28,704 nt of DNA from a virus. Both the position numbers and the translations under genes were made by a program. The stretch is taken from the IMG/VR virus record IMGVR_UViG_3300042458_000738, positions 1 through 28,704 of that record. One strand, given 5' to 3'. Below, in pieces: positions 12,479-21,068 of the stretch. Numbering within the stretch: the stretch's first letter is position 1; each line of letters starts with the position of its first letter. The notes under the pieces were generated by a model, which was not told where the DNA came from, ran no database searches, and saw only the letters and a program-made list of their open reading frames with translations.

Positions 12479-13177
12479 CTATTGGATTTCCCGCGCCCGG
12501 TCAATACCGGAGGCGAATCGTCGCATCTCCAGCGTGACTTGGATTTGACGGTCCTCCCAGCCTCCTCTGGGCGGGTTGCCGAATGTCAGCGCGGCGAACC
12601 GCTCGGGCCGATCCACCGGAGATCCGATCGGCACCGCGGCCAGCCCTCCACCGTCGGGGTGGTGGTCGATCATGCCGAACGGGTGGCCGGTTGCGCGGAT
12701 CGCGCTCCAGATCGTCAAATCTTCCGGGCAGTAAGGGTCACGCGGCATCCCGCGAAGGATCGCCAGCGCCGCGGTGATGGTCTCGCGCCGGATCGAGTAG
12801 CAGGCACCGAAGGCGTCGCGTCGGGCTGTCATCGTCGAGCAGCACCCGACCGTGCCGGCGGCGAACAAGTCAGGCTGAACCAGCAGCGTGTCGGCGTCGA
12901 TCTTGGCGACGACATTGGCCCCGGTTGACAGCATGGATTCGAGGATGCCGATGCAGCACTCGGTGCCGTTCAGGTTGCCGCGCCTGGCGAACTTCGTCAC
13001 GTCGTAGGCGGCGCCCATCCGCCACAGTTGGCCCTGCACCCATCCCGGCAGGCGGTGCTCGGAGTCGTCGAAGACCCATGCCCGGACGCCGAGCTGCGCC
13101 AGGTGGCGCACGCACTCGATCACCGGCAGCGCGTCGCCACCGTAGGCGAAGACGGCGGCTGTCAGGCTGGCCGCCAT
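12479..13177 (-). CDS. GT-A-fold glycosyltransferase-like protein within the tail module
   Basis: 232 residues from the ATG at 13177. Residues 91-98 read AKIDADTL, a DxD motif (Asp94, Asp96) preceded by the hydrophobic strand typical of GT-A glycosyltransferases; YCPEDLTIW near 149-157 supplies the Glu-Asp pair often used as catalytic base. The N terminus (LTAAVFAYGGDALPVIECVR) and HRLPGWVQGQ also fit the fold. The enzyme would transfer a sugar from a nucleotide donor to a protein or glycan, possibly the virion or the host surface. It is a tail-region gene overlapping the previous one by 16 bp, an unusual place. The frame is open upstream to 13438, but that extension is Arg-rich antisense-like sequence. 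No membrane segment. Fold call is moderately sure; the substrate is unknown. Confidence 0.72.
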   Translation of the reverse strand: MAASLTAAVFAYGGDALPVIECVRHLAQLGVRAWVFDDSEHRLPGWVQGQLWRMGAAYDVTKFARRGNLNGTECCIGILESMLSTGANVVAKIDADTLLVQPDLFAAGTVGCCSTMTARRDAFGACYSIRRETITAALAILRGMPRDPYCPEDLTIWSAIRATGHPFGMIDHHPDGGGLAAVPIGSPVDRPERFAALTFGNPPRGGWEDRQIQVTLEMRRFASGIDRAREIQ

Positions 13178-14136
13178 GTGATCGGGCCAAGCTGGATCTG
13201 GGTGACGTTCCCGGCGCCGTCGCTGTAGGCGATCGGTACCGAGACAGCCGTCAAAGAGTTGGCCGGAAGGGAAGATGCGAAGAACGGGCCTGTCACGGCC
13301 GTCACCTCGTCGCTGCCGTCGAGCGTCAGGGTGACGTAGAGCAGCCCTGCGATGGGGAATGCGCGGGTCTGGTAGATCTGAGCGTAGAACGTCTCGCCTG
13401 CTCCGTAGGTTGTAGCGCCGTAGGCCGTCGAGACCCACGCGTTGCCTGTCGGGTCATAGATCCGATCCGCATCGGCAGCGCGTTCCAGAACGTCGTCGGT
13501 GCCGTCGTTGATGATGCCTGCGCCGGTGCCGTCGATGGTGATCGTCCAATCGGGATCATCGTCCGACTCCCACGCCTGCCATCCGGTGCGCGAGTAGCTG
13601 CCGAGCTGCACGGTGGTATCGTCGCAGACCAGCACGGCAGGGCGCGCCGGCCATGTGTCCGCGTTGCCCTCGTAGGTCGTCGAGATTGAGAATGCCGTGC
13701 CGCCGTTGTAGGTCGTCCTGCCGTAGGTTGTGGCATTGAAGGTGCCATACGGCGCGACTGTGGTGGTCGCTGCCATCGTGGCCACGACGTTGGTGTCGTC
13801 CTCGATGTCGGCATTCCCGGTGCCAGGGTCGAAGGTCATGGTGAAGCCGCCGCTCGTCCAGACATCCGGCTCCAGCGGCTTGAAGAATCCATCTGGCACC
13901 AGCGTGCCGAGGACGGCGGATGTTGCTGCCACGTTGGCACCGCTCCCGCCGTAGAACCCGCCGAGGCCACGCGACGCATCCATGAGAGCCATCGTCGGGT
14001 CTTGCACAGCCACCGCGTTCGTCGAGCCACCGGTCAGGAAATATACAGTCGTGCCGTGCAGGCCGATGACGACGCCGCCCTGCATGTAGAGGTTGCCGAA
14101 CTCATCGACGGCTGTGGAAAACGGTGCGGCTGTCAT
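13162..14136 (-). CDS. Tail-associated structural protein
   Basis: 324 residues, beta-rich and Thr/Gly/Asp-rich with almost no Lys. It begins MTAAPFSTAVDEFGNLYMQG, a pattern of a head sequence with beta propeller-like repeats (GNLYMQGGVVIGLHGTTVY), and contains repeated YGATTYGAGETFYAQIY and TYGRTTYNGGTAFSIST motifs, suggesting two or more similar beta units. It probably lies on the tail tip or fibre. The gene overlaps the glycosyltransferase gene and follows the hub gene by two bases. No enzymatic motif seen. Confidence 0.65.
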   Translation of the reverse strand: MTAAPFSTAVDEFGNLYMQGGVVIGLHGTTVYFLTGGSTNAVAVQDPTMALMDASRGLGGFYGGSGANVAATSAVLGTLVPDGFFKPLEPDVWTSGGFTMTFDPGTGNADIEDDTNVVATMAATTTVAPYGTFNATTYGRTTYNGGTAFSISTTYEGNADTWPARPAVLVCDDTTVQLGSYSRTGWQAWESDDDPDWTITIDGTGAGIINDGTDDVLERAADADRIYDPTGNAWVSTAYGATTYGAGETFYAQIYQTRAFPIAGLLYVTLTLDGSDEVTAVTGPFFASSLPANSLTAVSVPIAYSDGAGNVTQIQLGPITWRPA

Positions 14137-14138
14137 CG

Positions 14139-15926
14139 TTAGTTGATGGTGATGTTCGTCTGCGGAGTCTGCCGCACCTTGCCGCCGAGGGTGGCAAAGT
14201 TGAAGCGCGACGGCGCGCCAATCTCTATATCGAGGGAAGTCGCCGCGAGATCGTAGGTGACGACGCGAGGCAGGGCGTCGGCAGTCGCGAGGCCAGTCTG
14301 CGCGCCGGTGATTCGATACGTATACTGGAGGTAGTTGACAAGCCCTCCGAGGTCGCTGACAACGAGTCGCAGCGATCCTTCGTAGGGATCAAAGTTCTGC
14401 GCGCTGAGGAGGTTGGAGGCTAGGCTCGCAGGCGGCTCCAGGTATTCGTAGTCCTGCGGCTTGTAGATTGTTTGCGGCGAGGAATACGTCGAGGTGGTCA
14501 GGATCGCGTCCACCTCGAAGTCGAGGTATAGAAAGTTGATATCGGTCGAATCCTGCCTCCCTTCTGGTGCCTTTGATGTCCCGGAGAAATACAGAATCGG
14601 AGTCTGCCTCACCCACGGGAATGACTGCGACCACAAAGGCTCGGCTGTTGCTGCCACCGGCACCGAGTTGAAAGTTGCCTTGGTGGTGATCACCTGCGCC
14701 CGGTAGAGCCTGCCCGTGACCTTGACCTTCTGCGCGCTGGCATAGACGCCTGTCGCCCAGTCTGGAGTGTCGGCCTTGATGACGAGGTTCTTGCCCGTGA
14801 ATGATGTGATGACAGTGCCAGTCTCTGCATCCCGCACCTGATAGGCAGGCTGTTGCACGCTTTGATGTGTAGTGACGCTATCGACCGGTTGTCGGTTGAA
14901 ATACCACAGCGATTCACCATTCGCGAGGGTGGCATCAGACGTCCCTTCGCGGGGATAGTTGGCGAACTTCGTCCGGCTCTCAGCTACCTGCGGGATCAGC
15001 GCGATGATCGCGTTTTTGATCGCTGTCGAGGTGTTCATCGGCTTCGTCTGAGCGACAAACGTCTGGTAATCGTCAGGCGGCAGGAACGTGTCGAGTTCCT
15101 TTCCCGACAGGCCCATCGTCTGGATCCTTCCGGTGATGGCGCTGCCGCTCGCCTGCTCGACGAACTCCGGGCGCCCGTCAGCAGGAGACAGGCGGCGGCG
15201 GGTGTATTTGATGACGACCTGCGAAGGCTTCAGATCCGGCCTGCTGGTCAGATCAAAGTCAACGAGCGGCGCAGTCCCGACGGCATAGGTCTGGGCCGAC
15301 ATCCCGGAGCGACGGGACAGGTTGAAAATCGGATCAGCTCCTCCGCTGTAGTCGAACCAGCCGATTGAGTCCGGCACCCACCGCATGAGTTCCGCCAGGA
15401 CGTCCGCGCAGGTCATCATGCTGAGTTGCAGCTTCGGGATCGTGAATGTGCTGGCGATGGTTCCAACCACAAGCGGAGCGCCTAGCGCGATGGCACGAGC
15501 AAGCAGTGCCTCGATGTTGGCCTTCACCGTCGCTTCGTTGAAGATGATCGTCGGGCGATCCTGCGTGTTCGTGCCGCTGCTCACGCTGCTGGTGATGTCG
15601 ATCTTCCGCAGGAACTGCCACGGTCCCTCGACGACGACCTGCACGCCGAAGTTCGTCGCTCGTGCTTGCGTCACCCACCCGCGGAACTGGCGGCTTGCAG
15701 GGAATGCGCCGATGGCTGGGATCCACAGCTCCACGCGCTGCCCGACATCGGGAATGATCGTCTCGCCGGCGTTGATGCTCTCGGTGCGGCAGGTCCACGT
15801 CAGGACATCCGGCCCGAGGTTCTCGAAGCGCAGGCTGGCGTTGACCGCGAGCAGGTCGGCCCCGAGGAATCGGTCAGTCGCGTTCAGGGTTTTCCCGGCC
15901 TCGCCCTTGATGATGTAGTCGGTCAT
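14139..15926 (-). CDS. Tail tip / baseplate hub protein
   Basis: 595 residues, directly downstream of the tape measure in the transcript. The first ~200 residues (LRFENLGPDVLTWTCRTESI, GQRVELWIPAIGAFPASRQF, FRGWVTQARATNFGVQVVVE) follow the gp27/gpD-like hub pattern: beta barrels that hold the tail-tip ring. The remainder is beta-rich. Hub proteins close the tail tube and anchor fibres. No peptidase or lysozyme motif is visible. The start context is GGCAACTGACC-ATG. Position is strong evidence; sequence family is inferred. Confidence 0.72.
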   Translation of the reverse strand: MTDYIIKGEAGKTLNATDRFLGADLLAVNASLRFENLGPDVLTWTCRTESINAGETIIPDVGQRVELWIPAIGAFPASRQFRGWVTQARATNFGVQVVVEGPWQFLRKIDITSSVSSGTNTQDRPTIIFNEATVKANIEALLARAIALGAPLVVGTIASTFTIPKLQLSMMTCADVLAELMRWVPDSIGWFDYSGGADPIFNLSRRSGMSAQTYAVGTAPLVDFDLTSRPDLKPSQVVIKYTRRRLSPADGRPEFVEQASGSAITGRIQTMGLSGKELDTFLPPDDYQTFVAQTKPMNTSTAIKNAIIALIPQVAESRTKFANYPREGTSDATLANGESLWYFNRQPVDSVTTHQSVQQPAYQVRDAETGTVITSFTGKNLVIKADTPDWATGVYASAQKVKVTGRLYRAQVITTKATFNSVPVAATAEPLWSQSFPWVRQTPILYFSGTSKAPEGRQDSTDINFLYLDFEVDAILTTSTYSSPQTIYKPQDYEYLEPPASLASNLLSAQNFDPYEGSLRLVVSDLGGLVNYLQYTYRITGAQTGLATADALPRVVTYDLAATSLDIEIGAPSRFNFATLGGKVRQTPQTNITIN

Positions 15927-15928
15927 GG

Positions 15929-17656
15929 TCAGTTGCCGGAGCGGATACGAGCTTGGAGTTCATCGATCTGGCGCTTCTGCGCCACCGTGCGCCGGTCCAA
16001 CTCCCCCATCAACTGGATGAGCTGCGTGACGTTGGTGTTCACTCCTCCGATGCTGGTATTGATGGATCCGTTGAGGGTCTGGAGAGCGATGGCGACCTTC
16101 GATGTCTCGCTTGCTGCGATCACACCGTCTGCGACGGCACCTTTCAGAGCTTCGACCGCTGCGACCTGCCCGGAGTTCTCGGGCCTGGCGCTCTCTGCGA
16201 TCAGCTTGATCTCGTCGGCAGCTTGCTTCCCGGTTTCGACGAGTCCGGCCACCTCAGCCTTGATCGTCTCAGCTTGCAGCGTCTGCTCGATCTTCGGAAT
16301 CTCGATGGCGATGGACTCGGCCACGGTCGCAGCGTTCGCCATCGCGTCGTTGAGTCCCTGCGCGGTCGTGGCGACAGCCTCGGCGATCTTGCCTCCATTC
16401 GCGGAGAGTTGCGCGTCCAGCGCGTTGACCCTTGCCTCGGTGGCTGCGATCAGAGCTTGAAAAGCCGGATCGTCGAGTTGCCTCTGCGCTTCGATGGCCC
16501 CGCCGGTTTTAGCGAACGGGATTTCACCTTCCGATAGTTTGCCTCGTTCCGACGCCTGCTTCTGGAGTTCATCACGCTGCGCGCGGAGAACCTCGAGCTT
16601 TCGAGTCTCAGCTTGCCGGGAAAGCTCGGTCTGAATCGCCTGCGATTGAGTCGCGAGGAACAGCTCCTGCGCAATGGTTTCCTGCTGCTGTGCTTGCGAG
16701 AGCTGCTCGTTCTGCGCGGCGATCTGCTGGCGGGCCTGCTCCTCACGTGCGGCCGCATCCGCTGCCACGTTGTCGGAGATGGCCTTCACCTCGTCCACGG
16801 ACTCCCCGCGAAGTCGCGCAAGGTCGAGTTCAGCCTCGCGCAGTTTCTCCGTGTTGCTCAGGGCTGCCGCCGTGCTGGCGTTCTGGGCGTCCGTGACGCG
16901 CTGGTAAGCACCGATCAGGTTCTCGGCTTGTTCAGCAGCTAGGACGATCTGGGAAAGCCCGAAGTCGATATTCTCGTCTACTGCCTTGGCCGCGTTCTCC
17001 CCGATCTGCTCGACGGCTTCAGCAAGCAGTGCCGCCTTCTCCGCGGCGTTTGCCGAGTCGTCGGCCATGCCCATGAACACCTTGACTGCGATAGCACCCA
17101 CGGCGATCAGAGCGCCCGCAATCGCACCACCGGGGCCGAACACCCCGAGGAACTGCGGAGCCTGCTGGGACATGGCGACAAGCGCCGAGGTGCCGCCAGC
17201 CACCTGGACGGCGAAGTCTTGCACCTGATAGCCTGCCGACTGGGCGATCACGCCGATGCTGGCGGTCCCTTTCCCTGCTTTCGCTGTGGATGTCGCTGCC
17301 TTGTCGCTCGCCTGAGAGACGGCGTCAATGGAGCGAGCTGCGCCCTTGCCGCTGGTTTCGACGACATGGAGCGCGTCGTCGAGCTTGTCGGTCGCCTGCG
17401 CCGTATCAGTGACCCGGTCATCGAGTTTGACGACGGAGTCGGTCAGGTTGTCGACAGCGCGGTCGACGACCTTGGTCGAGTTGTCAACTTCGTCCAGCTT
17501 GCCGTCCAGCTTGTCGACCGCTTGACTCAGGTCCACGACGGCGACCTCAGCCTCATCGACCTTGTCCACCATCTTGTCGATGGCCTGCGTCGTGTCCTTC
17601 GCGCCGGTCGTGTCGGCCTTGGTCGAGATCTGGATGTCAACTTTGCGGCTCGCCAT
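15929..17656 (-). CDS. Tape measure protein
   Basis: 575 residues, which at the usual ~0.15 nm per residue would predict a tail of about 85 nm. Residues ~20-100 are regular coiled-coil (repeats like AVDKLDGKLDEVDNSTKVV), residues 173-196 are strongly hydrophobic (FGPGGAIAGALIAVGAIAVK), and ~255-400 are another long helical Glu/Gln/Ala-rich part. The tape measure fixes tail length and leaves during DNA ejection; a membrane-active segment is expected. It lies between the tail-tube-side genes and the hub. No lysozyme or peptidase domain is present. Strong call by architecture and place. Confidence 0.88.
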   Translation of the reverse strand: MASRKVDIQISTKADTTGAKDTTQAIDKMVDKVDEAEVAVVDLSQAVDKLDGKLDEVDNSTKVVDRAVDNLTDSVVKLDDRVTDTAQATDKLDDALHVVETSGKGAARSIDAVSQASDKAATSTAKAGKGTASIGVIAQSAGYQVQDFAVQVAGGTSALVAMSQQAPQFLGVFGPGGAIAGALIAVGAIAVKVFMGMADDSANAAEKAALLAEAVEQIGENAAKAVDENIDFGLSQIVLAAEQAENLIGAYQRVTDAQNASTAAALSNTEKLREAELDLARLRGESVDEVKAISDNVAADAAAREEQARQQIAAQNEQLSQAQQQETIAQELFLATQSQAIQTELSRQAETRKLEVLRAQRDELQKQASERGKLSEGEIPFAKTGGAIEAQRQLDDPAFQALIAATEARVNALDAQLSANGGKIAEAVATTAQGLNDAMANAATVAESIAIEIPKIEQTLQAETIKAEVAGLVETGKQAADEIKLIAESARPENSGQVAAVEALKGAVADGVIAASETSKVAIALQTLNGSINTSIGGVNTNVTQLIQLMGELDRRTVAQKRQIDELQARIRSGN

Positions 17657-17658
17657 GG

Positions 17659-19665
17659 TCAGGGTGCTGTTGTTCGCCCGGTGATGCTTGCGTCAATAGA
17701 GAGAGAGAGTCCCCGATAACCAGCTGAAACCTGAGCAATCGCTTCGTGGATCGTGATCTTCGGGGTAATCGTGTCAGGCGATCCGGGAGCAGTGTTGGAG
17801 CTTGTGGAAACTGGAGTGATACCTGCGCTGGGTGAACCATTGGCGGTCGCAATGTTCAAGGACGAATCACTCCTGTGGGTCCGCGATGTCAGAATGATTG
17901 AAGCTCCAGACCCGGAAACAGTGTAGTCGCGATTGATGAAATACGAGGCAGCGAGTTGAGCGCGGGCAGTTGCGGCCCACGTTGACGCGGCTTGACCTGC
18001 AAAGACAGGGACGTTGAATGATTGAGTGATGGAATCGACCGTGACGGAAACCAGAACAGTGCCAGATGCTGGATCTGTGCTGGATGGCGTAATCGAAGCA
18101 GGACTGGCTACTGGTCCGTAAACGTCGATCGTCGTGGCGCTGTCAACGTGTCGCAGAATGATAATGCCATCGGCCCCGTTCTGCCCTGCGTCGCCGTCAG
18201 TCCCTATCCGGCCGGCTCCGCCGCTGCCAGGGGTGAGAGTTGTTGCCGTGGCGAGAACGCCGCCGCCGTTGCAGTAAACGGTTGAGATGTTGTCGAGCGC
18301 CGAGGTTGTTCCGGCTCGGCCGATACGGTCCGTGCTCGATCCTGATTGAGTCAGCCCCACTGCGGTGGAAGATCCGCCACCGCCGGAAAGGAACCCGGCA
18401 GATACTCCTCCATCCCCGCCTGCAAAGCCGAGGCTGAGGATTGAACCGCCGCCGATGCCAGTTGATCCGGTGCCACCTCCCCCAGATCCATTTGCGCTCC
18501 TTCCGTTTTGAGCTGCCCCGACGCCACCGCCGCCGCCACCGAATCCGCTGAAGCCGAAAATCGAACTGGTCGTCCCATCCGAGGCCGAAGTCGCTGGTGA
18601 TGTCGTCGAACTGATGCCGCCTTTGCCGATGACTGCTGAAACTGTTTGCGCGCTTGCTGATGCGGATCCGGCAATGAGCCTGCCAGCGCCCCCACCGCCG
18701 CCGCTGCGGCCTCCAGACCGACCGCCGCCCGCTCCGCCGCCGCCTGCAATGAGGTAGTCGATTGAGGCTGAGGTGTTGATTCTGACGATGGAGTCAGCCG
18801 TCAGCTTGTGCCACCGGTATGTTGTGCCGCCGTCAACATAGGTTCCGGTCGTGTAGCCGGATGCAGCCGGAAGCGAGATGAAGTTCACCTGCTTGATGGG
18901 GCTCACCAAAGAAAGCCCAAGAGAAGACAGGACACGAAGCTGGCCTGGGACGGGAACAGATACCGTGCCTCCGCTTGCCACGGTTGGAGAGCTGGTTGTC
19001 GGATCAGTGCCGTCGGTCGTGTAGTGACTGGTCGCGCCGGCTGTTGGAATCGTGACGGTCACGGTGACCGTCCCGGCTGGTTGGGCGGAACTTTCAGGTG
19101 ATACGTATACTTCAGGCAACCCCCCTGATTCAATGAATCCCCGGCAGATGATGGCGCTGTTAGTTTCTCCGGTCTTTACCGCAAGCGCCTTCACGCGGAA
19201 CGTGCCAGCCTGAAGAAACGAAGACCCGCTTGCGATTGTGGGGGATCCTGTCGTCGGATCGGTGCCGTCGGTCGTGTAATGGATCGCGGTTGCATCTGCT
19301 TGCGTGATCGTCACTTGAGTCTGAACAGTGCCCGATGCTGTGGCGGTCTCAACTTGATTGGTGCCGTCGTAAACGATGTCTCCAAGGTAGGCTGTTACAG
19401 TGCCGCTTTGGTCCTTCAGAAACTCATACAAGCTGCCGATTTCGGCCTCGCAGTCTGACACGCTTGCAAACGCTGTAACGCTTGAAAACGAGGCGGTGAT
19501 TGCTGATCCCGGGCGGGCATAGTTCCGTGATTCAGTGACGCCGATGTAGTTCACCGTCTCCGAATTCACGGAGTAATCGACCCGCAGACCCTGAGTGTCG
19601 CTTGATGCGCCATCAGAGCCAGCGAGGTCGTAATACCTCGATCCTATTTCAAGGCGGCATTTCAT
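17659..19665 (-). CDS. Tail protein fused to chitobiase-like repeats and polyglycine adhesin domain
   Basis: 668 residues in a mosaic. The first ~115 (MKCRLEIGSRYYDLAGSDGA ... EAEIGSLYEFLKDQSGTVTA) look like a small tail protein. Two chitobiase/hexosaminidase C-terminal-type repeats follow, each with HYTTDGTDPTT (residues ~130-145 and ~215-230). From ~305 to ~500 lies a Gly-rich domain beginning WHKLTADSIVRINTSASIDY then LIAGGGGAGGG and ending GQNGADGIIILRH, the pattern of polyglycine-helix adhesins. The last ~160 residues are a further tail-like region (ITQSFNVPVFAGQAASTW). The position between tail tube and tape measure is unusual for an adhesin. I infer a virion surface protein decorating the tail or its tip. 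Confidence 0.75.
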   Translation of the reverse strand: MKCRLEIGSRYYDLAGSDGASSDTQGLRVDYSVNSETVNYIGVTESRNYARPGSAITASFSSVTAFASVSDCEAEIGSLYEFLKDQSGTVTAYLGDIVYDGTNQVETATASGTVQTQVTITQADATAIHYTTDGTDPTTGSPTIASGSSFLQAGTFRVKALAVKTGETNSAIICRGFIESGGLPEVYVSPESSAQPAGTVTVTVTIPTAGATSHYTTDGTDPTTSSPTVASGGTVSVPVPGQLRVLSSLGLSLVSPIKQVNFISLPAASGYTTGTYVDGGTTYRWHKLTADSIVRINTSASIDYLIAGGGGAGGGRSGGRSGGGGGAGRLIAGSASASAQTVSAVIGKGGISSTTSPATSASDGTTSSIFGFSGFGGGGGGVGAAQNGRSANGSGGGGTGSTGIGGGSILSLGFAGGDGGVSAGFLSGGGGSSTAVGLTQSGSSTDRIGRAGTTSALDNISTVYCNGGGVLATATTLTPGSGGAGRIGTDGDAGQNGADGIIILRHVDSATTIDVYGPVASPASITPSSTDPASGTVLVSVTVDSITQSFNVPVFAGQAASTWAATARAQLAASYFINRDYTVSGSGASIILTSRTHRSDSSLNIATANGSPSAGITPVSTSSNTAPGSPDTITPKITIHEAIAQVSAGYRGLSLSIDASITGRTTAP
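18997..19281 (-). repeat. Direct repeat encoding the two chitobiase-like modules
   Basis: A ~30-bp stretch at 18997-19026 recurs at 19252-19281 with about three changes (core ggtgccgtcggtcgtgta). It codes for HYTTDGTDPTT in both modules. The similarity at DNA level suggests a fairly recent duplication or ongoing conversion. Confidence 0.8.
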
Positions 19666-20579
19666 GGGGCAGCGACAGCGGCGACAGTGAAGAGCGCGAC
19701 GGGCGCTCCGGCGCTGAACGTGCGCTTCGCTGCTAGCGTCAACTGGCCGAGGCGGTTGTCAGTTGGTGAGAATCGCTTTTGCAGATCAATTAATTGCACC
19801 GCAGCGCAATCGAAGTTGATGCCGCCGACGGTTGCCGTTGCGATGTCGAGCGTGGAAGATGCGAGGTCTTCGCCTGTATCGAGGGATCCGAAAAACCCAT
19901 CGAAGGAGCTTTCAGCGACTCCGGTAGGAATACAGGTGATGGTCGCACCAAGGTTCTGAAGGCTCATGTCCACAGTGCCGATCCCGTCAACGGTTACCGG
20001 GTTGAGCGAGAGGTCGAAGGAAATCTCGAAGCCGCCTTCGGAGAAGAACGTCAATCCACCTCCAAGAGTGGCTTGATACGGAGCGGTGATGATCTTCGAT
20101 GGGTCGAATGCGGTCCCGATGGGGTTTCCTCCTGCCACCGCGTAGTAGTCGGCCAGCGCCGCCGGGTCACCGCTGATTTCCAGAAGGCCGGTGAACTGCA
20201 CGCTTCCGAAGGCTGTGTTGTTGGCGCTGCACCGAATGCTCGGCATCTGCGTGATCGCAGCATTGTTGATCGTGTAGGTGGCATCTGTCGCAGTGATCAC
20301 GAGCGGCTTGTCGGTGCCTCCATAGATGCTCGCTCCCATAACGGTATTGCCGTATGGAAAGAGCTTGGCGAGGTCTTCGATCTCACCGACAGGCTCGAAC
20401 TCGACGACGATCTGGAAGTCGGTCTTTGACTTGGAAACGACACCGTAAGCGTCGGTCTCCTTGTCGAAGGTCGAGTTGGTCATCGTCAGGGAAACGCCGC
20501 CCTTGGAGTAGAAAGTCGCGCTGTCGAAGGCGATCTTACATGGGCCGCGAACAATGGTGGTGCGGTTGAAAGTTGGCAT
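19662..20579 (-). CDS. Major tail tube protein
   Basis: 305 residues starting MPTFNRTTIVRGPCKIAFDS. Beta-rich, with a core of alternating strands (KTDFQIVVEFEPVGEIEDLA, YTINNAAITQMPSIRCSANN) and the motif LGGGLTFFSEGGFEISFDLS in the middle, as in phage tail tube proteins of siphoviruses. A single abundant ring protein polymerises around the tape measure. Location between the tail terminator and the tape-measure side is right for a tube gene. There is no accompanying sheath gene, which points to a non-contractile tail. Confidence 0.75.
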   Translation of the reverse strand: MPTFNRTTIVRGPCKIAFDSATFYSKGGVSLTMTNSTFDKETDAYGVVSKSKTDFQIVVEFEPVGEIEDLAKLFPYGNTVMGASIYGGTDKPLVITATDATYTINNAAITQMPSIRCSANNTAFGSVQFTGLLEISGDPAALADYYAVAGGNPIGTAFDPSKIITAPYQATLGGGLTFFSEGGFEISFDLSLNPVTVDGIGTVDMSLQNLGATITCIPTGVAESSFDGFFGSLDTGEDLASSTLDIATATVGGINFDCAAVQLIDLQKRFSPTDNRLGQLTLAAKRTFSAGAPVALFTVAAVAAP

Positions 20580-20582
20580 GGC

Positions 20583-21065
20583 TTATCGGGTGGGTGGTTC
20601 GTTGGAGAGGCCGATTGGAATGGTGAATTGAAGAGCCTGCTGGAGCATCGAGTCGTTGGTCTGCTGGCTCATGCCGGCGAAGAGCAGAACGCCGCCGGAC
20701 AACGGGGCGTCGTCACGGTCGGCGGGCTGCACGTGATGCAGTAGGCGGGCGACGGCCTCCGCGATCTCGGTGCATGACGGGCCGGGGCGCGCCTTGGATC
20801 GCCAGATGCTCGGGATCTCCGACACAGTCACTTGGAAGGTGGAGGTCGTCAGGTATGGGCCGGGCGTGTTGTCGGTGTCGGTCTCGCCGGATGCGAAGTT
20901 GACCATCACGAACGCGCCGGTCTTCTGCGCGGCATTGACGATCTCGCGCTCGACATCCTTCTGGTCCTCGATGAGGACGGGGATCGTCGGGACCGTGCGG
21001 AAATACTCGGACTCCCGCAGGTGCTCCGCGATGCTCTCAACGATCTGGCGGATGAGGGAGGCCAT
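20583..21065 (-). CDS. Tail terminator / tail completion protein
   Basis: 160 residues starting MASLIRQIVESIAEHLRESE. The N-terminal helix followed by PVLIEDQKDVEREI and the central TSTFQVTVSEIPSIW, then LHHVQPADRDDAPLSGGVLL form an alpha/beta fold like phage tail terminators, which cap the tube and join it to the head. It lies between the head-tail connector and tube genes, the normal order. The start follows its neighbour by three bases. Family match is by architecture and order; specific family not assigned. Confidence 0.68.
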   Translation of the reverse strand: MASLIRQIVESIAEHLRESEYFRTVPTIPVLIEDQKDVEREIVNAAQKTGAFVMVNFASGETDTDNTPGPYLTTSTFQVTVSEIPSIWRSKARPGPSCTEIAEAVARLLHHVQPADRDDAPLSGGVLLFAGMSQQTNDSMLQQALQFTIPIGLSNEPPTR

Positions 21066-21068
21066 GGG

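Noticed and set aside
13178-13438. Longer start of the glycosyltransferase gene at 13438
   Set aside because: The extra 87 residues are Arg/Asp-rich readings of the preceding tail gene in another frame; the conserved fold starts at the ATG at 13177.
14139-20579. Contractile tail (Mu-like) assignment
   Set aside because: The head genes are Mu-like, but there is no sheath gene, no gpJ/gp47-type baseplate gene and only one tube gene, so a non-contractile tail fits better.
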